Shown: piece after piece, positions 1 through 7,413 of the stretch
Layout of the letters: each line of letters opens with the position of its first letter
Numbering within the stretch: the stretch's first letter is position 1
Assembly: GCA_946625485.1 (NCBI GenBank)
Contig: CAMOTB010000006.1
Coordinates: forward strand, 1 to 48,151
Length of the DNA stretch: 48,151 bases
Reading direction: 5' to 3'
From: an uncultured Bacteroidales bacterium
GTDB lineage: Bacteria; Bacteroidota; Bacteroidia; Bacteroidales; UBA932
Notes under the pieces: model-generated
Database searches by the model: none
Told to the model about the DNA's origin: nothing
The model's input: only the letters and a program-made list of their open reading frames with translations
Position numbers and translations under genes: made by a program

Positions 1-7
1 TTTTTCA

Positions 8-15
8 TATATTTA
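8..15 (+). promoter_or_regulatory. possible -7 box of the Dcu transporter gene
   Basis: TATATTTA matches seven of eight positions of the Bacteroidetes -7 consensus TAnnTTTG and lies 22 nt before the ATG at 38. The -33 region is outside the window, so this is tentative. Confidence 0.3.
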
Positions 16-37
16 CGCATTAAAACACTAATAGACT

Positions 38-1423
38 ATGACCTTTACAATGATTATCGAGCTGCTGATTGTCCTTGCAGCGCTGTATGTAGGTTCCCGT
101 TACGGTTCCCTGGCCCTTGGCGCCATCTCGGGCATCGGCCTTGCGATTCTGGTGTTCGGATTCGGGCTGAAGCCCGGCACGCCGCCGACGGACGTCATCT
201 ATATCATCATTGCCGCCGTTACCTGCGCCGGCACCCTCCAGGCCTCCGGAGGTATGGACTGGATGATTCAGATTGCCGAGCGGATGTTGCGCAAGCACCC
301 GGACCACATTACCTTCCTGGGCCCCCTCGTGACCTTCTTCCTGACCGTGCTGGTCGGCACCGGCCATGTGGTCTATACCATCATGCCGATTATCTGCGAC
401 ATCGCCCTGAAGAAGAATATCCGGCCGGAACGCCCCTGCGGCGTCGCCTCCGTGGCCTCCCAGGTCGGCATCACCTGTTCGCCGATCGCGGCGGCCGTCG
501 TCGCCTTCGTGACCATCTCCAATGCCAACGGCTACATGGTTTCCATTCCGCAGGTGCTGATGGTGACCCTACCCGCCTGCGTGATCGGCCTCATGTTCGC
601 CGCCCTTGCTTCTTACCGCCGGGGTAAGGACCTGGATGACGATCCCGAATTCCAGAAGCGGAAAGCGGATCCGGAGCTGTATCAGTATATGTATGGCAAC
701 AAGGCCACGACCTTGGACAAGACCATTACCAAGGAAGCCAAGGCTTCCGTCTTCATCTTCCTGGCTGCGCTGCTGATTATCGTTATGTTCGCGTTCTGCC
801 AGATGTTCCATACCACCCGTGACGGCGCTTCCGTGACGCTGGCGCAGGCCTGGAACATTCCCAAGATGAACATCGTCATCCAGATCATCATGCTTACGGC
901 CGCCGCCTGCAATATCATGTTCTGCAAGGCTAAGCCGAAGAAGGCGGTTGCGGGGGCGGTCTGGCAGTCCGGCATGGTGGCTGTGGTCGCCATCTACGGC
1001 ATTGCCTGGCTGGCGGATACGTATTTCGGCAATTACATGGATCAAATGAAACTGATGCTGGCGGACCTGGTGTCCCAGTACCCTTGGAGCATCGCCTTTG
1101 TCTTCTTCCTGGTATCGGTGCTGATCAATTCCCAGGGCGCCGTTGTCGTTGCGATGCTGCCGCTCGCTTACGAACTGGGCATTGCCGGTCCGGTCCTGCT
1201 GGGTGTGCTTCCCAGCGTGTATGGCTATTTCTTCATCCCGAACTATCCTTCCGACATTGCGACGGTCAATTTTGACCGTTCCGGGACGACGGTGATCGGC
1301 AAGTATCTGCTCAATCACAGCTTCATGATGCCGGGCCTGATCGCCGTGATCGTGTCCACGGTGGTGGGCTACTTGATCACGAATGTGTTCTTTGCCGGCT
1401 ACTTTGCCAGCTTTATGCAGTAA
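38..1423 (+). CDS. Anaerobic C4-dicarboxylate transporter, Dcu family
   Basis: Inner-membrane carrier of the DcuA/DcuB family, which exchanges or takes up fumarate, malate, aspartate and succinate during anaerobic growth and fumarate respiration. The 461-residue protein is almost wholly hydrophobic, with about ten or more membrane segments. The N-terminal stretch LIVLAALYVGSRYGSLALGA and the region around residues 125-155 (GVASVASQVGITCSPIAAAV) are typical of Dcu proteins. Length is close to the family norm of about 435-460. A second in-frame ATG at 50 would also work. It stands alone, followed by a terminator hairpin at 1451-1480, so it is probably monocistronic. No fumarase, aspartase or fumarate reductase gene lies beside it in the window. 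DcuA and DcuB cannot be separated from sequence here. Confidence 0.9.
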   Translation: MTFTMIIELLIVLAALYVGSRYGSLALGAISGIGLAILVFGFGLKPGTPPTDVIYIIIAAVTCAGTLQASGGMDWMIQIAERMLRKHPDHITFLGPLVTFFLTVLVGTGHVVYTIMPIICDIALKKNIRPERPCGVASVASQVGITCSPIAAAVVAFVTISNANGYMVSIPQVLMVTLPACVIGLMFAALASYRRGKDLDDDPEFQKRKADPELYQYMYGNKATTLDKTITKEAKASVFIFLAALLIIVMFAFCQMFHTTRDGASVTLAQAWNIPKMNIVIQIIMLTAAACNIMFCKAKPKKAVAGAVWQSGMVAVVAIYGIAWLADTYFGNYMDQMKLMLADLVSQYPWSIAFVFFLVSVLINSQGAVVVAMLPLAYELGIAGPVLLGVLPSVYGYFFIPNYPSDIATVNFDRSGTTVIGKYLLNHSFMMPGLIAVIVSTVVGYLITNVFFAGYFASFMQ

Positions 1424-1450
1424 AATTCGCTGCTTTCTTCGCCTTTGACC

Positions 1451-1480
1451 GGCCTCCTGCGTACGTGGGAGGCCGTTTTT
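1451..1480 (+). terminator. Rho-independent terminator after the Dcu gene
   Basis: GGCCTCC and GGAGGCC form a 7-bp stem around a 10-nt loop, 28 nt after the stop codon, followed by GTTTTT. Confidence 0.85.
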
Positions 1481-1487
1481 GCGTTTT

Positions 1488-1514
1488 ATCCGTGTTAATT
1501 TTTTTAACACGGAT
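1488..1514. repeat. Perfect 11-bp inverted repeat before the metallopeptidase gene
   Basis: ATCCGTGTTAA (1488-1498) and TTAACACGGAT (1504-1514) are perfect complements separated by five T residues. The repeat lies just upstream of the TAnnTTTG box at 1524-1531 and so covers the place where the -33 element should be. It could be an operator for the downstream operon or a second terminator hairpin. It is not an invertible promoter, because nothing but five bases lies between the arms. Confidence 0.7.
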
Positions 1515-1523
1515 AGTTCCCCG

Positions 1524-1531
1524 TACTTTTG
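1524..1531 (+). promoter_or_regulatory. -7 box of the lipoprotein/DUF3575/FimB operon
   Basis: TACTTTTG matches TAnnTTTG exactly and ends 25 nt before the ATG at 1556. It argues against the upstream in-frame start at 1529. No clear -33 TTTG is visible; the inverted repeat at 1488-1514 occupies that area. Confidence 0.6.
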
Positions 1532-1555
1532 CCCTGGACTGAAAACCATGATGCT

Positions 1556-3133
1556 ATGAAAAATCTGTTGAACCTTATTCCTTTTCTGTTGTTGCCGCTG
1601 GCGTGCGAGCGTGCCCAGTTCCCGCCAGACGCTTCCCGGTCCGTGGAACTGTCCGGCCTCAGCCACGAGATGATCGTCCTGGGGGAGAAGCTGGACGATC
1701 CGTATTCCCTGTCCAACATGGAACTGGCCGTCCGCTCCCTGTATCCGGACAAGGCGGCCCGTCTGGACCTCCGTGCGACCGACATCTATGTCCGTTTCCT
1801 TCCGGCGGATGAAGCGCAGTTTGAACGCCTCGAGGCCCTGGGCCTGGATCTGGTCGATCATCCCCTGGATCACAGGATCGTCCGGGAGGGGGATTATTAT
1901 CACGATCCCGAGATCCCGGACGGCCGGATCACCTGGCAGTATGCCGTCGTCCCCGCTGGATTTACCTTCCCGACAGGGATCCGGATGGAGATCCTGGACG
2001 AATGCTACATTTCTGAAAATGATGCGACGACACGGGCTTCCGGGATTGACTGGGCGGCGGTAGAGCGGGAAGCCTTCCGCCTGACCGGTCATGCCGATCT
2101 GCTCGCTCCCGTCACCCGGGGAGAAGGGACCTCGTTCTGCCCGGCCGGGCAGATAACCCTCCGGGACGAAGAGACGTACGGCGAGACGCTGACCGGGCTT
2201 TCCGGGGTGAAAGTCTGCGTCAACAGTTTTGTCAAATATGCGACGGCCTTTACCGATGACGAAGGGTATTATGAGATTCCCAAGTCCTTTGCCGGCGATG
2301 TACGCTACCGTCTGGTATTCAGGAACCGGCGCGGCTTTGCGATCGGCGTGAACCTGCTGCTGGTTCCGGCATCCGTATCCACCCTGGGCAAACATTCCGC
2401 CGAAGGGATTGACTGTACGATAGACCGCGACACGGACTGGAAACTTTTCACCCGTTGCGCCGTCAACAACATCGCGGCGGAGTACATCGACCGCTGCGAG
2501 GCGGAGGGAGACGTGTCCGTGCCCCCTTCAGACCTGAGGATCTGGATCTTCCGCAATCTGGGATCCAGCAGTACGCCCATGCTCCAGCAAGGTGTGCTGG
2601 TCGATTCGGGCAAGCTGGGGGAATTCCTGGGTGAATACAGTGACCTGGTCAAGATGTTCCTTCCGGACATTACCCTGGGCCTCAAACACTGTCACAATTA
2701 TGCGGAGATCTACGCGGAAACCGTCCATGAACTGTCCCATGCCAGCCATTTCGTCCGCGCAGGAAAGGATTTCTGGGGCCGCTTCATCCGCTTTGTCCTG
2801 AAATCCTATGTCACCAGTCTCGGGATTACCTACGGGACCGGGCTGGAGAGTGATGCCGGTTATTGCGAGGTCGGAGAGATGTGGGGTTATTTCTTCGGCA
2901 ATCTCCTGTTCCGGGAAAAATACGGACGGGGGACCCCGGCAGAGGGCTTGTCCCTGTGGTTCTATCCCCAGATCCTGATGTATCTGGAAGAACGGGGCGT
3001 GGGTGCCTCCAAGATCTTTGAGGTCCTGGGCCCGGAAGTGACGGGCCGGGATGAATTCCAGGAAGCCCTGACCCATCGTTACCCCGAGCATTACAGTGTT
3101 ATTTCACAAGCTTTTGATACGTATAGATATTAG
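1556..3133 (+). CDS. Lipoprotein with HExxH metallopeptidase motif
   Basis: Predicted 525-residue lipoprotein with a zinc-protease signature. The signal peptide ends in a lipobox (LPLAC, Cys near residue 16). An in-frame extension to 1529 exists, but the signal peptide and the promoter at 1524 support ATG 1556. A beta-sandwich region near residues 218-250 (GVKVCVNSF, TDDEGYYEIP) resembles a carboxypeptidase-regulatory-like domain. HELSH at residues 391-395 fits HExxH, and Glu438 or Glu441 in the segment CEVGEMWGYFF is a plausible third zinc ligand 43-46 residues beyond it. The next gene starts two bases after the stop, so it is co-transcribed with the DUF3575 and FimB-like genes. I do not recognise a named family. 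A surface protein that processes or anchors adhesins is one possibility; peptidase activity is inferred from the motif only. Confidence 0.75.
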   Translation: MKNLLNLIPFLLLPLACERAQFPPDASRSVELSGLSHEMIVLGEKLDDPYSLSNMELAVRSLYPDKAARLDLRATDIYVRFLPADEAQFERLEALGLDLVDHPLDHRIVREGDYYHDPEIPDGRITWQYAVVPAGFTFPTGIRMEILDECYISENDATTRASGIDWAAVEREAFRLTGHADLLAPVTRGEGTSFCPAGQITLRDEETYGETLTGLSGVKVCVNSFVKYATAFTDDEGYYEIPKSFAGDVRYRLVFRNRRGFAIGVNLLLVPASVSTLGKHSAEGIDCTIDRDTDWKLFTRCAVNNIAAEYIDRCEAEGDVSVPPSDLRIWIFRNLGSSSTPMLQQGVLVDSGKLGEFLGEYSDLVKMFLPDITLGLKHCHNYAEIYAETVHELSHASHFVRAGKDFWGRFIRFVLKSYVTSLGITYGTGLESDAGYCEVGEMWGYFFGNLLFREKYGRGTPAEGLSLWFYPQILMYLEERGVGASKIFEVLGPEVTGRDEFQEALTHRYPEHYSVISQAFDTYRY

Positions 3134-3135
3134 CT

Positions 3136-3714
3136 ATGAAAACTTTTATTTCCTATCTGATCCCTGTCCTGGCCCTGAGCCTGGCGATCCTGCTCTTTCC
3201 CGTGTCGGTCCATGCCCAGAATGCCTCTTTGTCCACCAATCTGGCCGGATATGCGCAGCTGGGGACGCTGAATTGTGAGGCATCCTACGCCGTCGCGCGG
3301 CATTGGAGCCTGACGGCCGGGCTCCGTTACAATCCGTTCACCTTTTCCGGCGGAGCCGAGGACGGCAACCGCCAGTTCCGCCAGCGTACCGTCGCCCTGG
3401 GGACCCGTTTCTGGCCGTGGCACATCTATTCCGGCTGGTGGCTGGCCGCCAAGGCCCAGTACCAGGAGTACAACATCGGAGGTTTCTTGTCTCCGGAGAC
3501 CCGCGAAGGTGACCGGGTCGGCGGTGCGCTCTCCACAGGTTATACCTATATGCTGGGACCTCACTTCAATATCGAGGCGGGAACCGGGATCTGGGCCGGA
3601 AGGGACTGGTACAAGCGCTATTCCTGTCCGACTTGCGGCCGCACGATCGACCAGGGCAAGCGTACCTTCGTGATGCTGAATGAGGTCCTGCTGGGGCTGA
3701 GCTATGTCTTCTGA
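3136..3714 (+). CDS. DUF3575 family outer-membrane protein
   Basis: 192-residue exported protein with a Sec signal peptide (cleavage near VHAQ, about residue 27) followed by alternating hydrophobic/aromatic strands and a terminal Phe, as expected of a small outer-membrane beta-barrel. Features such as RHWSLTAGLRYNPF and the closing LLGLSYVF match DUF3575 proteins. In Bacteroidales these are usually encoded next to FimB/Mfa2-type fimbrial genes. A CPTC pair (near residues 156-159) could form a disulfide or bind metal. The end overlaps the FimB-like gene by 11 nt, so translation is probably coupled. Its exact role in fimbrial assembly is not established. Confidence 0.75.
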   Translation: MKTFISYLIPVLALSLAILLFPVSVHAQNASLSTNLAGYAQLGTLNCEASYAVARHWSLTAGLRYNPFTFSGGAEDGNRQFRQRTVALGTRFWPWHIYSGWWLAAKAQYQEYNIGGFLSPETREGDRVGGALSTGYTYMLGPHFNIEAGTGIWAGRDWYKRYSCPTCGRTIDQGKRTFVMLNEVLLGLSYVF

Positions 3715-4501
3715 CCGTACGCTGCGGGGCTTCCTGCTCATCCTGACGCTCCTCTTCTGGACCGCATGTTCGGTACGCGAAGACCGGACGGACTGCCCCT
3801 GCCTGCTGGGCTTGGATTTCTCTGCCCTGGATGCGGCATCTTTGTCCGAAGCCGGATATGGGGAACTGTCCTGGGCCGTCCGGACCGGAGATTTCTGCCT
3901 GGCAGGCCGCATCCCGCTGGATGAGCTCCCCTCGGAACATTGGATCGAAGTCCCCAGGGAAGCATTGTCTGTCAGTGTGATGGCGGGAGACGAGGGCTTG
4001 TATGATCCTTCCGGGACCCTGTTGATCCCGGAGGGATCGCCTTGCCCGCATCTGCTGTGTTTCATTGCGGAGGCTGACGGAACCCTGCCGGAGGTGAAAG
4101 TCCCGGTCGTCCTGCACAAGCGTTTTGCACGGCTGGACGTGGACCTGGGAGACCTGGTACAGGATGGGACGACCTTTTCCCTGATCGGAGGCGTTGAGGG
4201 GTATGGACCCGGATTCGATCCGCTTCCCGGACATTTCCGGGTCCCGATGCTCCCGGACGGTGAGGGATGGTGCCATACGGCGGTCCCTGCGCAGCGCGAC
4301 GGTTCTTTGTGCCTGTGTGTCTATCGTTTCGGAGAACTGGAGCGGATTTTCTCCTTGGGGGAGTATATCCTGGACAGCGGGTATGACTGGCAGGCGGAAG
4401 AGTTGGAGGATATCCGGATGGAAATCGATTATGTACTGGGGGCCGTGCGCTTTAAAGTGGAACAGTGGTCGAAAACTCTTTATTTTTTTGTTGCAGTTTA
4501 A
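3704..4501 (+). CDS. FimB/Mfa2-like fimbrial anchor lipoprotein
   Basis: 265-residue predicted lipoprotein with a lipobox at WTAC (Cys22). The motif CSVREDRTDCPC right after the lipid site matches the start of FimB/Mfa2 family proteins, which anchor and limit the length of Bacteroidales type V fimbriae on the outer membrane. Two beta-rich halves follow, consistent with the two transthyretin-like domains of the family; its length is at the short end for Mfa2-type proteins. It overlaps the DUF3575 gene by 11 nt and ends the operon. No major fimbrillin (FimA/Mfa1) or tip subunit lies beside it, so this could be an incomplete fimbrial locus or one serving pili encoded elsewhere. The promoter of the following tRNA lies in its last codons. 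Confidence 0.75.
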   Translation: MSSDRTLRGFLLILTLLFWTACSVREDRTDCPCLLGLDFSALDAASLSEAGYGELSWAVRTGDFCLAGRIPLDELPSEHWIEVPREALSVSVMAGDEGLYDPSGTLLIPEGSPCPHLLCFIAEADGTLPEVKVPVVLHKRFARLDVDLGDLVQDGTTFSLIGGVEGYGPGFDPLPGHFRVPMLPDGEGWCHTAVPAQRDGSLCLCVYRFGELERIFSLGEYILDSGYDWQAEELEDIRMEIDYVLGAVRFKVEQWSKTLYFFVAV

Positions 4502-4519
4502 AATAATTTCGTATATTTG
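4487..4519 (+). promoter_or_regulatory. Promoter of tRNA-Leu, partly inside the FimB-like gene
   Basis: TTTGTTG at 4487-4493 and TATATTTG at 4512-4519 fit the Bacteroidetes -33/-7 pattern with an 18-21 nt spacer. The -7 box ends 10 nt before the tRNA, so little 5' leader is made. Confidence 0.7.
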
Positions 4520-4529
4520 CAGTCCTCAA

Positions 4530-4612
4530 GCGCGGGTGGCGGAATGGTAGACGCGCTAGTTTCAGGAGCTAGTGCTGTAAAAGGCGTGTGAGTTCGAGTC
4601 TCATCCCGCGCA
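4530..4612 (+). tRNA. tRNA-Leu, anticodon CAG
   Basis: The 83-nt cloverleaf has a 7-bp acceptor stem (GCGCGGG with CCCGCGC), an anticodon loop UUCAGGA giving anticodon CAG, a long class II variable arm (around 4572-4587) and a T-arm with UUCGAGU. CCA is not encoded. It reads CUG, which by eye is the main leucine codon of the core genes here. Confidence 0.93.
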
Positions 4613-4651
4613 CAAGTTGGCGGCCGAAAAACGGTCGCCAACTTTGTGTTT
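4611..4651 (+). terminator. Terminator after tRNA-Leu
   Basis: CACAAGTTGGCGGCCG and CGGTCGCCAACTTTGTG form a long imperfect stem around AAAAA, followed by TTT. The 3' arm also contains the -33 element of the typA promoter. Confidence 0.75.
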
Positions 4652-4673
4652 AATGAGAGATTCATTATTTTTG
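4643..4673 (+). promoter_or_regulatory. typA promoter
   Basis: TTTG (4643-4646), a 19-nt spacer and TATTTTTG (4666-4673) match the Bacteroidetes consensus exactly. The -33 box sits in the 3' arm of the tRNA terminator. The predicted leader is about 33 nt. Confidence 0.8.
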
Positions 4674-4710
4674 CAAAATTTTTTTCAGTAGCATACAGAA
4701 GATTTACAAT

Positions 4711-6522
4711 ATGCAGGAAATCAGGAACATCGCGATCATCGCCCACGTGGACCACGGCAAGACCACCCTCGTGGACCGGATGATCTATCAGGCCAATCTG
4801 GTCCGTCAGCCCGAGAATCTCGGCCAACTTATCTTGGACAACAATGACCTGGAAAGGGAACGGGGCATCACCATTTTGGCCAAGAACGTGTCCGTCACGT
4901 ATAAAGGCGTGAAAATCAATATTATCGATACTCCCGGGCACAGTGATTTCGGTGGAGAGGTAGAGCGTGTCCTGAACATGGCTGACGGGGTCCTGCTGCT
5001 GGTCGATGCCTTTGAGGGTTGTATGCCCCAGACGCGTTTCGTGTTGCAGAAGGCGCTTCAGATGGGTAAGAAACCGGTTGTCGTGATCAATAAGGTGGAC
5101 AAGCTCAACTGCCGTCCGGACGAAGTCCAGGAAGAAGTGTTCGACTTGATGTTCAACCTGAACGCGACCGAAGAACAGCTGGATTTCAAGACGGTCTATG
5201 GCAGCGCCAAGCAGGGCTGGATGTCGCTGGATTGGAAGACCCCGACCGGGGACATCACGCCGTTGCTCGATACGATCCTGGAAGAGATTCCTGCTCCGGA
5301 GCAGGTGGACGGCACGCCCCAGATGCTGATTTCCTCCCTTGAGTATTCGCCGTATGTGGGCCGGATCGCGGTTGGCCGCATCACCCGCGGCGAACTGGTT
5401 TCGGGAGCCAATATCAGTTTGTGCAAGCGTTATGATATCATCCAGAAACAGAAGGTCAAGCAGCTGATGGTCTTCGAAGGCCTGGGGAAAAAGAATGTGG
5501 AGCGGGTCGGCTGCGGCGATATCTGCGCCGTGGTCGGTATCGACGGTTTCGAGATCGGCGATACGATTGCTGACTTCGAGCATCCCGAGGCCCTGCCTCC
5601 GATCGCCGTGGACGAGCCGACGATGAGCATGCTTTTCACCATCAACAATTCTCCGTTCTTCGGACAGGATGGCAAGTTCGTCACCTCCCGCCACTTGAAA
5701 GAGCGTCTGGAAAAAGAATTGGAAAAGAATCTGGCCCTGCGGGTCAAGCCCGGCTTGAGCGCCGACTCGTTCGTCGTGTATGGACGTGGCGTGCTGCACC
5801 TGTCCGTCCTGATCGAGACCATGCGGCGGGAAGGGTTTGAATTGCAGGTCGGACAGCCCAAGGTGTTGGACAAGACGATCAACGGCCAGCGTTGCGAGCC
5901 GATCGAGGACCTCTCCATCGAGGTTCCCGAGGAGTTCGTCGGTGCGGCGATCGAGATCTCGACACGGCGCAAGGGTGCGTTGGTGCGCATGGAACCGCGC
6001 GGCGACCGGACCCTGCTGGAGTTCGAGATTCCGACCCGCGGCTTGATGGGCCTGCGCAGCAATCTCCTGACGGCGACCCAGGGTGAGGCCGTGGTGGCGC
6101 ATCGTTTCAAGGAGTACCAGCCCTTCAAGGGAGAGCTGGAGCGCCGTAACAACGGTTCCCTCGTTTCCCTGGAGACCGGTGAGGCGATTGCCTATTCGAT
6201 GAACAAACTGCTGGATCGCGGCCGCTTCTTCGTCGAGCCCGGCGAGCCGATCTACGGCGGCCAGGTCGTGGGTGAGCATACGCGCGAGCGCGATCTCAAC
6301 ATCAATATCTGCAAGACCAAGAAGCTGACCAATGTCCGGGCTTCCGGTTCCGACGAGAAAGTCGTGCTGCCGCCGGCTATCAAATTCTCGCTGGAAGAGG
6401 CCCTTGAATACATTCAGGATGATGAAATGGTGGAGGTGACGCCGCATGCGATGCGTATCCGGAAGATCCTTCTCGACCCGTTGGCTCGCAAGCGTGCCGG
6501 GGACAATGCGGACGACGAATAA
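4711..6522 (+). CDS. typA: Ribosome-associated GTPase TypA/BipA
   Basis: Translational GTPase that binds the 70S ribosome and helps 50S assembly and stress adaptation. The 603-residue length is typical. The G-domain motifs are intact: AHVDHGKTT (G1, from residue 11), RGITI (G2), DTPGHSDF (G3) and NKVDK (G4). EF-Tu domain II, EF-G-like domains III and V and the TypA-specific C-terminal domain follow ([19 protein letters not shown] near 430-450). It has its own consensus promoter. The next gene has a separate -7 box, so it is probably transcribed alone, although no strong terminator follows. Confidence 0.97.
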   Translation: MQEIRNIAIIAHVDHGKTTLVDRMIYQANLVRQPENLGQLILDNNDLERERGITILAKNVSVTYKGVKINIIDTPGHSDFGGEVERVLNMADGVLLLVDAFEGCMPQTRFVLQKALQMGKKPVVVINKVDKLNCRPDEVQEEVFDLMFNLNATEEQLDFKTVYGSAKQGWMSLDWKTPTGDITPLLDTILEEIPAPEQVDGTPQMLISSLEYSPYVGRIAVGRITRGELVSGANISLCKRYDIIQKQKVKQLMVFEGLGKKNVERVGCGDICAVVGIDGFEIGDTIADFEHPEALPPIAVDEPTMSMLFTINNSPFFGQDGKFVTSRHLKERLEKELEKNLALRVKPGLSADSFVVYGRGVLHLSVLIETMRREGFELQVGQPKVLDKTINGQRCEPIEDLSIEVPEEFVGAAIEISTRRKGALVRMEPRGDRTLLEFEIPTRGLMGLRSNLLTATQGEAVVAHRFKEYQPFKGELERRNNGSLVSLETGEAIAYSMNKLLDRGRFFVEPGEPIYGGQVVGEHTRERDLNINICKTKKLTNVRASGSDEKVVLPPAIKFSLEEALEYIQDDEMVEVTPHAMRIRKILLDPLARKRAGDNADDE

Positions 6523-6549
6523 TTATTTTTCTTTTTAGGAAAGAATTGT

Positions 6550-6557
6550 TACCTTTG
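6550..6557 (+). promoter_or_regulatory. -7 box of the yceD-rpmF operon
   Basis: TACCTTTG matches TAnnTTTG and lies 27 nt before ATG 6585. It lies within the upstream in-frame extension starting at 6546, which argues that 6585 is the true start. No TTTG is visible about 19 nt upstream. Confidence 0.6.
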
Positions 6558-6584
6558 CATCCCCAAATCTGTTTTCAGGTCAAG

Positions 6585-7106
6585 ATGAACGAAAGTTTTG
6601 TAATCGGACTCGACGGATTGAAGGCCGGTAGCAGCCACTTTGAGGGGCATGCTGACGGGAAGTTCTTTGGAGAGTATGAAAATTCCGAGATTCTGGATGC
6701 CGATCTGAAGGTCGGGACCGATATCGAAAAGTCTGCTTCTTCCGCGCAGATCGACTGCCATGTGGAAGGGACGGTGACGGTCGCATGCGACCGTTGTCTG
6801 GCGGACTTGTCGCTTCCGGTCTGCCAGGATATCCGTCTGACCGTCCGATACGGCCAGGAGGAGGCCGCGGCGGAAGAGGACGGTCGGGAAGTAGTCGTCC
6901 TCGCAACCCGGGATGAGGTGCTGGACTTGGGACAGATCCTGTACGATTATGTCTGCACGTCCTTGCCGCTGATCCGGGTGCATCCCGAAGGGGAGTGTGA
7001 TCCTGAAGTCGTCAAGTACTTGGGAACGACGGCGCGGGAGCCTGCCCCGGAAACGGAATCGGAGAATCCTTTCGCCTCTCTGAAGACTTTGTTGGAAAAG
7101 AAATGA
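6585..7106 (+). CDS. YceD-like DUF177 protein
   Basis: 173-residue cytoplasmic protein of the DUF177/YceD family, which is linked to 23S rRNA maturation and very commonly lies just before rpmF. A CxxC pair is present at Cys68 and Cys71 (ACDRCLADLSLPV), the family's conserved core, followed by an acidic stretch. I chose ATG 6585 because the -7 box at 6550-6557 would leave the upstream ATG at 6546 untranscribed. rpmF follows after 19 nt and should share the transcript. The family assignment rests on the CxxC motif and on rpmF linkage; the molecular activity is not firmly known. Confidence 0.85.
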   Translation: MNESFVIGLDGLKAGSSHFEGHADGKFFGEYENSEILDADLKVGTDIEKSASSAQIDCHVEGTVTVACDRCLADLSLPVCQDIRLTVRYGQEEAAAEEDGREVVVLATRDEVLDLGQILYDYVCTSLPLIRVHPEGECDPEVVKYLGTTAREPAPETESENPFASLKTLLEKK

Positions 7107-7125
7107 TATTTAAATAAAATTTAAA

Positions 7126-7308
7126 ATGGCACATCCGAAACACAAACTCTCCAAGCAGAGAAGAGACAAGCGGCGTACGCATGATTTCGCCCCTGTTCCG
7201 ACCCTGGCGACCTGCCCGAACTGCGGCGCGACCGTCATGTACCACAGAGTATGCCCTGAGTGCGGCTACTACCGTGGACGTCAGATCATCGAGAAGAGCG
7301 CTGAGTAA
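7126..7308 (+). CDS. rpmF: 50S ribosomal protein L32
   Basis: 60-residue L32 with the usual basic N-terminus (HPKHKLSKQRRDKRR) and two CxxC pairs (CPNC, CPEC), so it is the zinc-binding form. Length and order after a YceD-like gene are standard. No strong terminator lies between it and tRNA-Arg 28 nt downstream, so read-through into the tRNA is likely. Confidence 0.98.
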   Translation: MAHPKHKLSKQRRDKRRTHDFAPVPTLATCPNCGATVMYHRVCPECGYYRGRQIIEKSAE

Positions 7309-7336
7309 ACCAGCGCCCTTTTTATAAAGACCGGAT

Positions 7337-7408
7337 GGCTCCTTAGTTCAACGGATAGAACGTGGGTTTCCTAAACCTAAAATACAGGTTCGATTCCTGT
7401 AGGAGCTA
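7337..7408 (+). tRNA. tRNA-Arg, anticodon CCU
   Basis: 72-nt cloverleaf. Acceptor stem GGCUCCU pairs with AGGAGCU (first pair G-U). The anticodon stem UGGGU/ACCUA encloses UUCCUAA with anticodon CCU, and the T-arm contains UUCGAUU. CCA is not encoded. It reads AGG, a codon used rarely in the core genes here but often in the adjacent glycan locus, whose first gene ends 5 nt away on the other strand. Confidence 0.93.
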
Positions 7409-7413
7409 CTTCT

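Noticed and set aside
1488..1531. Phase-variable (invertible) promoter before the fimbrial-type operon
   Set aside because: The inverted repeats are only 5 nt apart and do not flank the -7 box; no recombinase gene is nearby.
569..2395. 608-codon minus-strand open frame across the Dcu and lipoprotein genes
   Set aside because: It spans two well-supported plus-strand genes and their terminator, and has no recognisable domain.
4498..6447. 649-codon minus-strand open frame antisense to typA and tRNA-Leu
   Set aside because: It crosses the tRNA gene and mirrors typA; a by-product of GC-rich codon use.
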